NCBI GenBank assembly: GCA_041674345.1
Contig: JBAYVY010000228.1
Location: 1 to 6,217, forward strand
Source: JBAYVY01 sp041674345
GTDB lineage: Bacteria; Planctomycetota; Phycisphaerae; Phycisphaerales; Zrk34
Length of the DNA: 6,217 nt
Reading direction: 5' to 3'
Shown piece by piece: positions 1 through 5,676 of the stretch; positions within the stretch are counted from its first letter, which is position 1, and every line of letters begins with the position of its first letter. Both the position numbers and the translations under genes were made by a program. The notes under the pieces are model-generated. The model did not search any database. It saw nothing but the letters and a program-made list of their open reading frames with translations, and was not told the origin of the DNA.

Positions 1-354
1 CGCGTTGGAATCGGCGACGAAGAGGCGATCCTTGCCGTCGGAGCAAAGGGCGAAGGGCGTGAGCATGGAGCGTGCGGGTTCTTTACCGAAGAGCGCTTCG
101 CCGAAGGCCTGCCCGCCGGAAACGGGGGGTTGGAGGTCTTCGCTGGTGGCCAGTTGACCGACGTATTGGATGCGGGCCGGTCCGTCGGAAAGTTGCGGAG
201 GCCAGGTGATGGGCGGATGGACCGGCGGGAAGATCACGCCGGCGGGTCGTGCGCAACCGGTCAAGGTGGCGCACAACAGCAACGCGGCGACGAGGCCCGG
301 CGCACGGGGGCCGCGGGTGGGGGGAGCGGTGCGGATGTGTGTGCGTCGGGTCAT
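1..354 (-). CDS. NHL/beta-propeller lipoprotein, second copy (3' end outside window)
   Basis: The first 118 codons are visible and the gene continues past the left edge. It starts at ATG 354, 10 nt after the stop of the beta-barrel gene, with an AGGGA Shine-Dalgarno about 7 nt upstream. The N-terminus is a lipoprotein signal: a basic n-region (MTRRTHIR), a hydrophobic stretch LVAALLLCAT and a clean lipobox L31-T-G-C34. Alanine at +2 fits outer-membrane sorting. The mature part (RIQYVGQL around 61-68, FGEALFG around 84-90, then TPFALCSDGKDRLFVADSNA) aligns by eye with the start of the other NHL lipoprotein in this window (HIQYLTSF, MDELIYGRE, KPYGIDMADGKIYVCDLRN). The first propeller blade is therefore just beginning at the window edge. 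The two are paralogues in one operon. The likely role is a surface or periplasmic scaffold for the cytochromes, which is inference. The number of blades cannot be seen. Confidence 0.85.
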   Translation of the reverse strand, partial: MTRRTHIRTAPPTRGPRAPGLVAALLLCATLTGCARPAGVIFPPVHPPITWPPQLSDGPARIQYVGQLATSEDLQPPVSGGQAFGEALFGKEPARSMLTPFALCSDGKDRLFVADSNA

Positions 355-364
355 GGGGTGATCC

Positions 365-2446
365 CTAAAAGTTTCGACGGATTCCGAGCATCAGGTATTG
401 CGACGTGCGGTCTTCGGTGTCGCCGGTGATGAACGACATACGTTCCTGAAGATACACTTCGGTCTGCCGGTGACGCCAGCTTAATTCCAGATGTTGTTCG
501 ACGGCGTCGGTGGCGCCCCGCGAGCTGTCGCTTTCGTTACGAAACGACAGCCCGCCGCCGATGAACCATTCCTTGGTGAGTTGGTGCTGGACATTGCCGT
601 TGAACAGCAGATATTTCGTCTGGTTTGCCTGCTCCTGGTAGTTGGTGATGACGTAGGTGGCGTTCAGGTCGAAGGAAGTTTCACGCGAAATGCGGTCGTT
701 GTAGCGGACGAAGAATCGGGTGTTGTCGTAAGGGGAGATGGTGCTGTCGTGAATCTGATGCTCGGCGTTGAAGGTGAGTTTCCAGACGCGGTAGTCGGCC
801 CCGAAGGTGATGTCGGTGATTTCATCGGGAGTGAACGAGGCGGGCTGGGTGCTGTCGATGGTTTGCGATTGATGGAAGAAGCGCCCGTAAACCGCGACGC
901 CGTTGAGCCAGCCCTCGTCGATGGTGTATCGGACGCCGAAACCCTCGCCGAGGGTGGTGACGGTGTTGGACGGCTGGTTGGAGACGGAGAAATCGACGCC
1001 GATGGTCTGTCCGTCGGCGATCGCGCCGCCGAGTACGCGGCGGAGCGTGATGTGATCGGAGAAGTATTCGACGGTGTAGTCGATGGTTTCGGTGTAGATG
1101 ACGGTGCGGGCGGCGTTGGTGACCAGGACGGAGCCGACGACGACGCCGGTGCGGGTGATGATGATGGGCAGCGGATCGGAGAAGGTGTGCAGTTCGCCGG
1201 TGACGTGGCTGATGCCGCCGGACTGCGTGTTGTCTTGTTGATCGAAGCTGAAGGAGGTTTCGGCGGAGAAGGAGCCGAAGGGGACGGACTTGATGTAGTC
1301 GATGTTGAGGTTGGCGTATTTTTCAAAGGTGGAACCTTCTTCGGCGTAATCGGCGAGGGTGACGCCGGCGTCGCCGGAGGTCACGAGCGACTTGTAGAGT
1401 TTGTGTTGAAACCCGGTCGAGGCGCGATGGGTGGTCTGATTGCCGTAGGACTGTTCCTGTTCGTCGTAGCTGTAACGATAGTGTGTCTGGAAGTCGCTGG
1501 TGTGCTGGAGCAGAAGGTCTTCATTGGCATGAAGACGACGAAGGGCCAGTTCGCCGCTTTGGTCGAAGAAGTTGACGGAGGAAAGAAGACTGCTGCGATG
1601 GTCTTCACCGAAGTTCCATGAATGGCCGAGCGTGAAGTCGTGGGATTGATACGAGGTGGCGTTGATGCTTCGCGATTTCTGCTCGGTGTTGTTGAAAGTG
1701 TAATCGGCGTTGAGTTGCTGCTGTTCGTCCGCATGGTAATCGGTGTGCCAGTGGAAGGTGTCCTGGTCGGACTGGAGATCCTGCAAGCCGGCGGCGTCCT
1801 TCTGACTGATGGACATGCGATAGAACTGAAGCTGCGTCGGCGCGGTTTGGGACCGGAAAATCCAGTCGGCGCCGTAGGTATCGACGGTGCTTTCAATGGA
1901 CGATGCGAAACGCTGGTTGAGCAATTCGCGGTAGCGGCGGCCGTAAAGGGTGAGAGGCGAGAACTCTTTTCGCAGGATCGTGGCGTCGAGATTGTATTCC
2001 TCGATGGTTCCCAGATCGAAGCCGCTGCCGCCGCCGCTGGAATCGGCGGTGGTGTCGGTGAGTTGATCCTCGGACAAACCAAACGTGCCCGACAGGTTCA
2101 TGTCCACCAGATTGGGGTGGATGATAAACGCCTTGGAAGCGAGGGTCAGCGTTTGCTCGAAGCGGTGTTCGGTGGTTTTTTCGCTGGAACCGGCGGAGTT
2201 GTTTTCATCATTCTGGTAACGGTAGGTTAAATCGAACGCGCCTCGGAAGTCGGAAAAGCCGAACGTTCCCAGGTCTTTTCGCTGATTGATGACGATAGGC
2301 CCCTCCACATCCTGCGCCTGTGCGAAAGATGCGATGGCCCCATGCACCGCACATGCGACGGCGGCGGCGCGTGCGAGGGTCCGGGGCGGCCGGGGGTTCC
2401 GGGGATTCCGGGGGTTCCGGGGGTTCCGGGGGCGACGGAAGGTCAC
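365..2446 (-). CDS. Outer-membrane beta-barrel protein, candidate porin of a porin-cytochrome conduit
   Basis: The protein has 693 residues. The start is GTG at 2446, overlapping the upstream cytochrome stop by 4 nt (GTGA). A perfect GGAGGT lies 5 nt upstream, which decides this start. Residues 1-44 form a signal peptide with an odd n-region of four RNP repeats, a hydrophobic stretch (ARAAAVACAVHGAIASFA) and an AQA cleavage site before Q45. The mature protein alternates polar and aromatic/hydrophobic residues throughout (for example FDLTYRYQ, LQFYRMSIS, FFVRYNDRI). It has many short strands separated by charged loops and ends in LGIRRNF, the terminal Phe typical of outer-membrane barrels. It has no cysteine after the signal peptide, so it binds no haem covalently. 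Residues about 420-490 look like a globular insert (YTETIDYTVEYFSDHITL, then IADGQTIGVDF). Its length is close to MtrB/PioB-class porins, but I see no family signature. The conduit role is inferred from its neighbours. A generic porin is the alternative. Confidence 0.9.
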   Translation of the reverse strand: MTFRRPRNPRNPRNPRNPRPPRTLARAAAVACAVHGAIASFAQAQDVEGPIVINQRKDLGTFGFSDFRGAFDLTYRYQNDENNSAGSSEKTTEHRFEQTLTLASKAFIIHPNLVDMNLSGTFGLSEDQLTDTTADSSGGGSGFDLGTIEEYNLDATILRKEFSPLTLYGRRYRELLNQRFASSIESTVDTYGADWIFRSQTAPTQLQFYRMSISQKDAAGLQDLQSDQDTFHWHTDYHADEQQQLNADYTFNNTEQKSRSINATSYQSHDFTLGHSWNFGEDHRSSLLSSVNFFDQSGELALRRLHANEDLLLQHTSDFQTHYRYSYDEQEQSYGNQTTHRASTGFQHKLYKSLVTSGDAGVTLADYAEEGSTFEKYANLNIDYIKSVPFGSFSAETSFSFDQQDNTQSGGISHVTGELHTFSDPLPIIITRTGVVVGSVLVTNAARTVIYTETIDYTVEYFSDHITLRRVLGGAIADGQTIGVDFSVSNQPSNTVTTLGEGFGVRYTIDEGWLNGVAVYGRFFHQSQTIDSTQPASFTPDEITDITFGADYRVWKLTFNAEHQIHDSTISPYDNTRFFVRYNDRISRETSFDLNATYVITNYQEQANQTKYLLFNGNVQHQLTKEWFIGGGLSFRNESDSSRGATDAVEQHLELSWRHRQTEVYLQERMSFITGDTEDRTSQYLMLGIRRNF
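2390..2434. repeat. 9-bp G-rich tandem repeat in the barrel signal peptide
   Basis: There are about five units of CCGGGGGTT (plus strand), with slight variation in units 2 and 5. They encode the R-N-P repeats at residues 4-19 of the beta-barrel precursor. Five G-runs of 4-5 bases are separated by 4-5 bases, which satisfies the common G-quadruplex pattern on the template strand. Confidence 0.85.
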
Positions 2447-3171
2447 GGTTGACCTCCGGGCGGCGCGGGTTCGGGTTGCGGCGCGGTTTGCGATTCCCCG
2501 GACATATCCGGGTCATTGGGCGGTGTGCCTTTGGTACCGAGTACCGCCACGTCACGCGGCAAGCCGTGCCGCTTGCTCCCGTGACCGACGTGACAGTCCA
2601 GGCAATTGCGGGCGGCATCCTGGTGATCCTGCGCCGGCGGGCCCAAGTCCTGGCGTTGATGACATTGGAGGCACAGATCGGGCGATGCGACTTTCAGCAG
2701 GTGCGGCTGAGAAGATTCATGCGGATCGTGGCACATCATGCACGCGCCGACGGCGACCGGCCCGTGCATGAGCGGATAGGCGGTGGAAACCTGTTTGTGA
2801 CAGGTGACGCAAACGCTGTCGTTGAGCTGCGTGAAACTTTCAAAACTGGCCGCCGCGCCGACGTGACAGTCGTTGCACTTGTTTTCCTTGTAGGGCTTGT
2901 GGCTGGAGGCGATGACCAGCCGTTTGCCGCCCTTGGTGGAGGCGACGTGTTCGCCGCCGGCCGCCTGATCTTCCGGGGGCGCGTCGGGATCGGGCACACC
3001 GTCGAAGAAGATGCTGAGGACTTTGTAGTTTTGACGCCGATCCGAACAGTTGGTCAGGACGGACAGGCCGCTCAACAACAGGCAACAGATGAGGAAGCCC
3101 ACAGCGCCCCGCCCCCGGAACCAACGGCACCAGGAGTTGCCAGCCGTGTTGGGGCCTGAAGGATGAGGCAT
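2443..3171 (-). CDS. Pentahaem c-type cytochrome, putative lipoprotein
   Basis: The protein has 242 residues. ATG 3171 lies 7 nt after the stop of the NHL lipoprotein. No good Shine-Dalgarno is seen, so translation may be coupled. Residues 24-38 are hydrophobic and are followed by L39-T-N-C42, a lipobox-like site with an unusual Asn at -1. Five haem motifs are visible: CNDCH (99-103), CVTCH (121-125), CMMCH (144-148), CLQCH (167-171) and CLDCH (190-194). Spare histidines for bis-His ligation include H91, H136, H151, H157, H183, H197 and H202. The segment YKVLSIFFDGVPDP before the haems, and ASSHKPY just before haem 1, are features I associate with doubled-CXXCH, cytochrome-c3-like proteins. 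Residues 216-242 are a Pro-rich tail. It is the only haem protein directly adjacent to the barrel gene (4-nt overlap). It is therefore the best candidate for the haem wire that enters or docks on the barrel. That role, and which membrane face it sits on, are inferred. Confidence 0.93.
   Translation of the reverse strand: MPHPSGPNTAGNSWCRWFRGRGAVGFLICCLLLSGLSVLTNCSDRRQNYKVLSIFFDGVPDPDAPPEDQAAGGEHVASTKGGKRLVIASSHKPYKENKCNDCHVGAAASFESFTQLNDSVCVTCHKQVSTAYPLMHGPVAVGACMMCHDPHESSQPHLLKVASPDLCLQCHQRQDLGPPAQDHQDAARNCLDCHVGHGSKRHGLPRDVAVLGTKGTPPNDPDMSGESQTAPQPEPAPPGGQP
2452..2457 (-). promoter_or_regulatory. Ribosome binding site deciding the GTG start of the beta-barrel gene
   Basis: The minus strand reads GGAGGT, then CAACC, then GTG. 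This perfect Shine-Dalgarno lies inside the last codons of the pentahaem cytochrome gene. Together with the 4-nt GTGA overlap it supports coupled but independently efficient translation of the barrel. Confidence 0.8.
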
Positions 3172-3178
3172 GATCGGA

Positions 3179-4540
3179 TCACTTGTCGGAAGGTGCGGTT
3201 GTATCAGCCGGAGGATTGACCGGTGCTGATTCTACCGCCTTGCCGTCGGGAATGCCGGGGGAGACACTTCCGGGAGCGGGGACGTTTCCGGGGGCGCTTC
3301 CGGGGGCGCTTCCGGGGGTGCTGCCGGGGGTGCTGCCGGGGGCGACCGCGTCGGAAGGCAACGGCGCCGGTTTGCCGGGAACCGGCGTGGCCGGGGCGTT
3401 TTCGATCGGCACGACCCCCTTGCTGGAGGCGATATCGGCGACGGTTTTGCCGGGCTTGAGATGGCCGTAGGCATAGACGGCGACCTTGTGGGAACCGAAC
3501 TGATTGGTCACAAGAATCAGCCGCTCGACCTCGAACGCCGGATGGATGTACCGCTGGAATAAATCGAAATCGCCCTCATGGATGGCGATGCCCGCCGGCA
3601 GATACATCGCGCCGGGGTGATTGCCGTCACCGCCGAAGAAGGTGTAAACCTGCCCGACCTCGTTAAACAACTGCACGTTCTGGAACGAGGCATCGACGAC
3701 AAAGAGGATGCCCTCCCGATCCACGGCGATGTGCTTGGGCCGGACCAATCCCCCGACGTTGTTGGAGATGGTGCCGATGGTGCTGACCAGTTTGCCCGAC
3801 GGATCGAACTTGCTGAGCCGGCACTGCATCACATCGACGACATAAACATTGCCCTGCGGATCGACGTCCACCCCCAGCGGGCGCACGAACTGGCCCGGCT
3901 TGGGGCCTGGTTCGCCGATCTTGCGGAGCAAGTGTCCGTCACGGCGGTCAAGCACCAGCACGTTCTGACCGTTGAAATCGCAAACATAAAGTTCATTGTT
4001 CCGCACGGCCAGACTGGTGGGCTTCAAATCCTTGATGACGAACGCGGTCACAAAACGATCCTGCGGATCGAACACGACCACCGCCTCCCGCCCCAGATCG
4101 GCCACATATTTGTACCGGTCAGGCGTGATCGCTATGTCGCAGGGATTATGCAGGCGTTCGGTGCCGGTGGCGCCCATCACCAGCGTCTGGTTGTGACGCA
4201 GATCGAGAATCGTCACGCAATCGTTGCGCAGATCGCAAACGTAAATCTTTCCGTCGGCCATGTCGATGCCATATGGCTTGGAAATCGGCAGGTCTTTTTG
4301 CTGTTCCCTGCCGTAGATCAACTCGTCCATCTGACTCTTGGCCGGAGTCACATCACTGGCTTTTTCAAAGGAGGTCAGATATTGAATGTGCGGCTCATCG
4401 GGATAGGCGGGCCAGAAGGCGTACCGTTGGGTTTCGGCGACCTTGGCGGAACCGGCGCAGCCGTTGAGCAACGGCAGCAGAATCACGCCCAACAGCATCG
4501 CCAGACGAGTAGGATGAAAAGTGGGGTATGCGGGTTTCAT
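3179..4540 (-). CDS. Six-bladed NHL-repeat beta-propeller lipoprotein
   Basis: The protein has 453 residues from ATG 4540. This start gives a compact lipoprotein signal (TRLAMLLGVILLPLLNGC, lipobox L25-N-G-C28, Ala at +2). An in-frame ATG at 4600 would add 20 residues. Neither start has a clear Shine-Dalgarno. Six blade-like repeats are visible at about 84-123, 130-167, 172-209, 218-256, 265-303 and 313-359. They share the NHL pattern P.giavd..g.lyV.D..n..v..fd..g. Examples are RPLGVDVDPQGNVYVVD and RPKHIAVDREGILFVVD. There is no CXXCH. Five cysteines (102, 108, 134, 187, 240) sit in blade loops and could form disulfides. Residues about 377-453 form a low-complexity Pro/Gly/Ser/Ala tail with PGST/PGSA repeats, suggesting a flexible wall- or surface-spanning spacer. 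NHL propellers are generally protein- or ligand-binding scaffolds. A role in cytochrome assembly or anchoring is inferred from context. Confidence 0.93.
   Translation of the reverse strand: MKPAYPTFHPTRLAMLLGVILLPLLNGCAGSAKVAETQRYAFWPAYPDEPHIQYLTSFEKASDVTPAKSQMDELIYGREQQKDLPISKPYGIDMADGKIYVCDLRNDCVTILDLRHNQTLVMGATGTERLHNPCDIAITPDRYKYVADLGREAVVVFDPQDRFVTAFVIKDLKPTSLAVRNNELYVCDFNGQNVLVLDRRDGHLLRKIGEPGPKPGQFVRPLGVDVDPQGNVYVVDVMQCRLSKFDPSGKLVSTIGTISNNVGGLVRPKHIAVDREGILFVVDASFQNVQLFNEVGQVYTFFGGDGNHPGAMYLPAGIAIHEGDFDLFQRYIHPAFEVERLILVTNQFGSHKVAVYAYGHLKPGKTVADIASSKGVVPIENAPATPVPGKPAPLPSDAVAPGSTPGSTPGSAPGSAPGNVPAPGSVSPGIPDGKAVESAPVNPPADTTAPSDK
3286..3345. repeat. 12-bp G-rich tandem repeat in the NHL lipoprotein tail
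   Basis: There are five 12-bp units, from TTCCGGGGGCGC to TGCCGGGGGCGA on the plus strand. They encode the PGST/PGSA repeats of the C-terminal tail. Five G5 runs are separated by exactly 7 bases each, again a G-quadruplex-capable pattern on the template strand. Confidence 0.85.
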
Positions 4541-4598
4541 CGGAGGTCTCGCAATCAACCGCGGGAGAGGTCTGTTTCTCGAACCAATCGCCGCTATC

Positions 4599-4628
4599 AT
4601 GGAACGGACGGACGGGACGGGTCGGAGG
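4599..4628. repeat. Left arm of inverted repeat flanking the tetrahaem gene
   Basis: Positions 4599-4614 read ATGGAACGGACGGACG and are exactly the reverse complement of 5452-5467. Similarity continues inward (GGACGGG, then a diverged G-rich stretch) to about 4628 with single-base gaps. The arm lies 59 nt or more upstream of the NHL lipoprotein start, in the gap between genes. Confidence 0.7.
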
Positions 4629-4661
4629 AACGCGAATCTCCAGTGTCTTTGTGAAACCGCT

Positions 4662-4688
4662 GCCGGGTTCGGCGAAAGCCGACCCGGC
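4662..4688 (-). promoter_or_regulatory. Intercistronic stem-loop after the tetrahaem cytochrome gene
   Basis: The arms are 4662-4673 and 4678-4688. They pair over 11 bp, mostly G-C, with one bulged base and a 4-nt loop (UUUC in the minus-strand RNA). The hairpin begins 23 nt after the TAA stop. No U-tract follows it on the minus strand, so it is more likely an mRNA-stabilising or processing hairpin, or a leaky terminator, than a full intrinsic terminator. On the plus strand TTTT occurs at 4695-4698, 6 nt after the stem, so weak termination of antisense transcripts is also possible. Confidence 0.6.
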
Positions 4689-4711
4689 GGCGGCGTTTTG
4701 AACGACGATCT

Positions 4712-5386
4712 TTACTTCTTGTGGCAATTCAGGCACAGGGTGCTGCCGCTGACGGCTTGGCCATCGACGGTGGTGCCGGGGCCGGAGTTGTTGACCCACA
4801 GCATGCTGTCGGTACCCTTGCGGTTGTGCGGTTCATGGCAGGAGGTGCAACCCACGGCCATTTCACCGGTGGGCAAAGCGCGCAGAGGCATGATGTGAGC
4901 GGTGTCACGGTAGGACTGCGCCACCATGTAAGGCACATCCGTCCACACGGCCGCCGCGCCGATCGGGTGATCGTTGGACAGGTCGGTGCCCAGGACGCCA
5001 CCGCTCATCGACGCGCCGGCCGCGCCGCCGCCGAAGCTGTCCGGGGCGACCGTGCCGTCATGGCAGCTCAGGCACAACCGGCTGTTGCTGTCCACGTCGC
5101 CGGTGGTGGGAGTCGCGGCGGGGTCATCCCACGACGCATTGTTCAAAGTGTAAGTGGCCACTGAAAGTTGGTGATTCCACAACGGTCCGCCCACTTTCTT
5201 GCCGTCGGCACCCGTGACGGTGGCGTTGTGGGGAGTGTGGCAGGGCAGACAGATTTGATTCTGAGACCAGGACAACGAGCCAAAGTCGTGAGCCGAGCCG
5301 CTGATGCTCGCCTGGCTGCCGGTCGCCAGGAGACCGGTCGCCATCATGCCGATGGCAGCGGTCCAAATACCGTTTCGCTTTCTCAT
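4712..5386 (-). CDS. Secreted tetrahaem c-type cytochrome (doubled CXXCH, OmcE-like motif order)
   Basis: The protein has 224 residues. ATG 5386 is preceded by AAAGGAA at 5 nt and opens a textbook signal peptide (MRKRNGIWTAAIGMMATGLLATGSQA, cleavage after A26). The longer in-frame ORF from 5542 lacks these features. Four haem motifs are visible: CLPCH (46-50), CLSCH (105-109), CTSCH (180-184) and CLNCH (218-222), the last ending two residues before the C-terminus. Histidines available as distal ligands are H33 (SAHDF), H53 (TPHN), H72 (PLWNH), H140 (SNDHPIG), H164 and H187 (EPHN). This ordered set (SxHDF, CxPCHTPHN, PLWNH, LCLSCHDGT, LSNDHPIG, CTSCHxPHN, LCLxCH) resembles, from memory, OmcE-type tetrahaem cytochromes that polymerise into extracellular filaments in Geobacter. 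It is exported and has no lipobox or membrane anchor in the mature part. It is separated from the operon downstream by a hairpin. It may alternatively be a soluble periplasmic carrier. Confidence 0.95.
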   Translation of the reverse strand: MRKRNGIWTAAIGMMATGLLATGSQASISGSAHDFGSLSWSQNQICLPCHTPHNATVTGADGKKVGGPLWNHQLSVATYTLNNASWDDPAATPTTGDVDSNSRLCLSCHDGTVAPDSFGGGAAGASMSGGVLGTDLSNDHPIGAAAVWTDVPYMVAQSYRDTAHIMPLRALPTGEMAVGCTSCHEPHNRKGTDSMLWVNNSGPGTTVDGQAVSGSTLCLNCHKK

Positions 5387-5391
5387 ATGAG

Positions 5392-5398
5392 TTCCTTT
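5392..5398 (-). promoter_or_regulatory. Ribosome binding site of the tetrahaem cytochrome
   Basis: The minus strand reads AAAGGAA, five bases, then ATG at 5386. It selects the start that opens directly into a signal peptide rather than the upstream in-frame ATG at 5542. Confidence 0.7.
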
Positions 5399-5436
5399 CG
5401 CAAAATTGCGGGTTTCTGATTCGGTCGTAAACAAGT

Positions 5437-5467
5437 CCCGCCGCCCGTCCACGTCCGTCCGTTCCAT
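5437..5467. repeat. Right arm of inverted repeat flanking the tetrahaem gene
   Basis: The core 5452-5467 (CGTCCGTCCGTTCCAT) is a perfect 16-bp inverted match to 4599-4614. The similarity extends inward to about 5437. It lies 66-81 nt upstream of the tetrahaem start codon, in the probable 5' leader. No target-site duplication is seen outside the two arms. Confidence 0.7.
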
Positions 5468-5522
5468 ACGGCAACGGACAAAGAGCAAGAGGCATACCGA
5501 ATCGAACACCTTTTCCATCACG

Positions 5523-5551
5523 ATTAACCGCGTCCGACACAATGTTTACAA
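5523..5551 (-). promoter_or_regulatory. Weak candidate sigma70-type promoter for the tetrahaem gene
   Basis: The minus strand reads TTGTAA (5551-5546), a 17-bp spacer, then GTTAAT (5528-5523). Each hexamer matches the consensus at 4 of 6 positions. It would start a transcript near 5516 with a leader of about 130 nt containing the right inverted-repeat arm. The evidence is weak and other promoter classes are possible. Confidence 0.25.
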
Positions 5552-5633
5552 AATGTGGAGAAACAAGTCTGTTTTGCACGTCCCAAAGCTAAGAAACCGT
5601 CTTCCGGGGGTTTCCCACAGGTTGGAGAAAATT

Positions 5634-5676
5634 GCCCCGGTTTTTCGCCGCTTTCCGTCGCAAGCGCCCCGGTTTT
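5634..5676. repeat. 11-bp direct repeat pair in the divergent promoter region
   Basis: GCCCCGGTTTT occurs at 5634-5644 and again at 5666-5676. The start-to-start distance is 32 bp, close to three helical turns. It lies 56-98 bp upstream of the divergent cytochrome start and could be a pair of operator half-sites. No regulator is known from the window. Confidence 0.4.

Noticed and set aside
491..2230. Long open frames on the plus strand opposite the beta-barrel gene (376 and 202 codons)
   Set aside because: Their products are skewed to Gly/Val/Asp with no domain, signal or ribosome binding site. They mirror the codon bias of the well-supported barrel gene on the other strand.
2380..2446. Twin-arginine signal in the barrel precursor
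   Set aside because: The RR at residues 4-5 is followed by PRNPRN repeats rather than the Tat motif xFLK. A barrel would be expected to use Sec.
2390..3345. CRISPR-like interpretation of the G-rich repeats
   Set aside because: Units of 9-12 bp are contiguous with no spacers and encode in-frame protein repeats.
4541..4600. Alternative start of the NHL lipoprotein at ATG 4600
   Set aside because: It adds 20 residues ahead of a standard lipoprotein signal, has no ribosome binding site and overlaps the inverted-repeat arm. ATG 4540 is preferred but not proven.
3578..4654. 358-codon plus-strand frame opposite the NHL lipoprotein
   Set aside because: It is a shadow of a clear six-repeat propeller gene, with no recognisable motif and no start signal.
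4599..5467. Insertion sequence or transposon bounded by the inverted repeat
   Set aside because: There is no transposase or recombinase between the arms and no target-site duplication outside them. Only a cytochrome gene is enclosed, so it is kept as a repeat without a mobile-element call.
5387..5542. N-terminal extension of the tetrahaem cytochrome to ATG 5542
   Set aside because: The internal ATG 5386 has a good ribosome binding site and opens directly into a signal peptide. The extension would bury that signal 52 residues in.
5540..5600. Sigma54 or CRP/FNR site in the AT-rich part of the divergent region
   Set aside because: TTGCA occurs but has no GG at the required distance, and the TGTTT/AAACA pair does not fit a known operator spacing.
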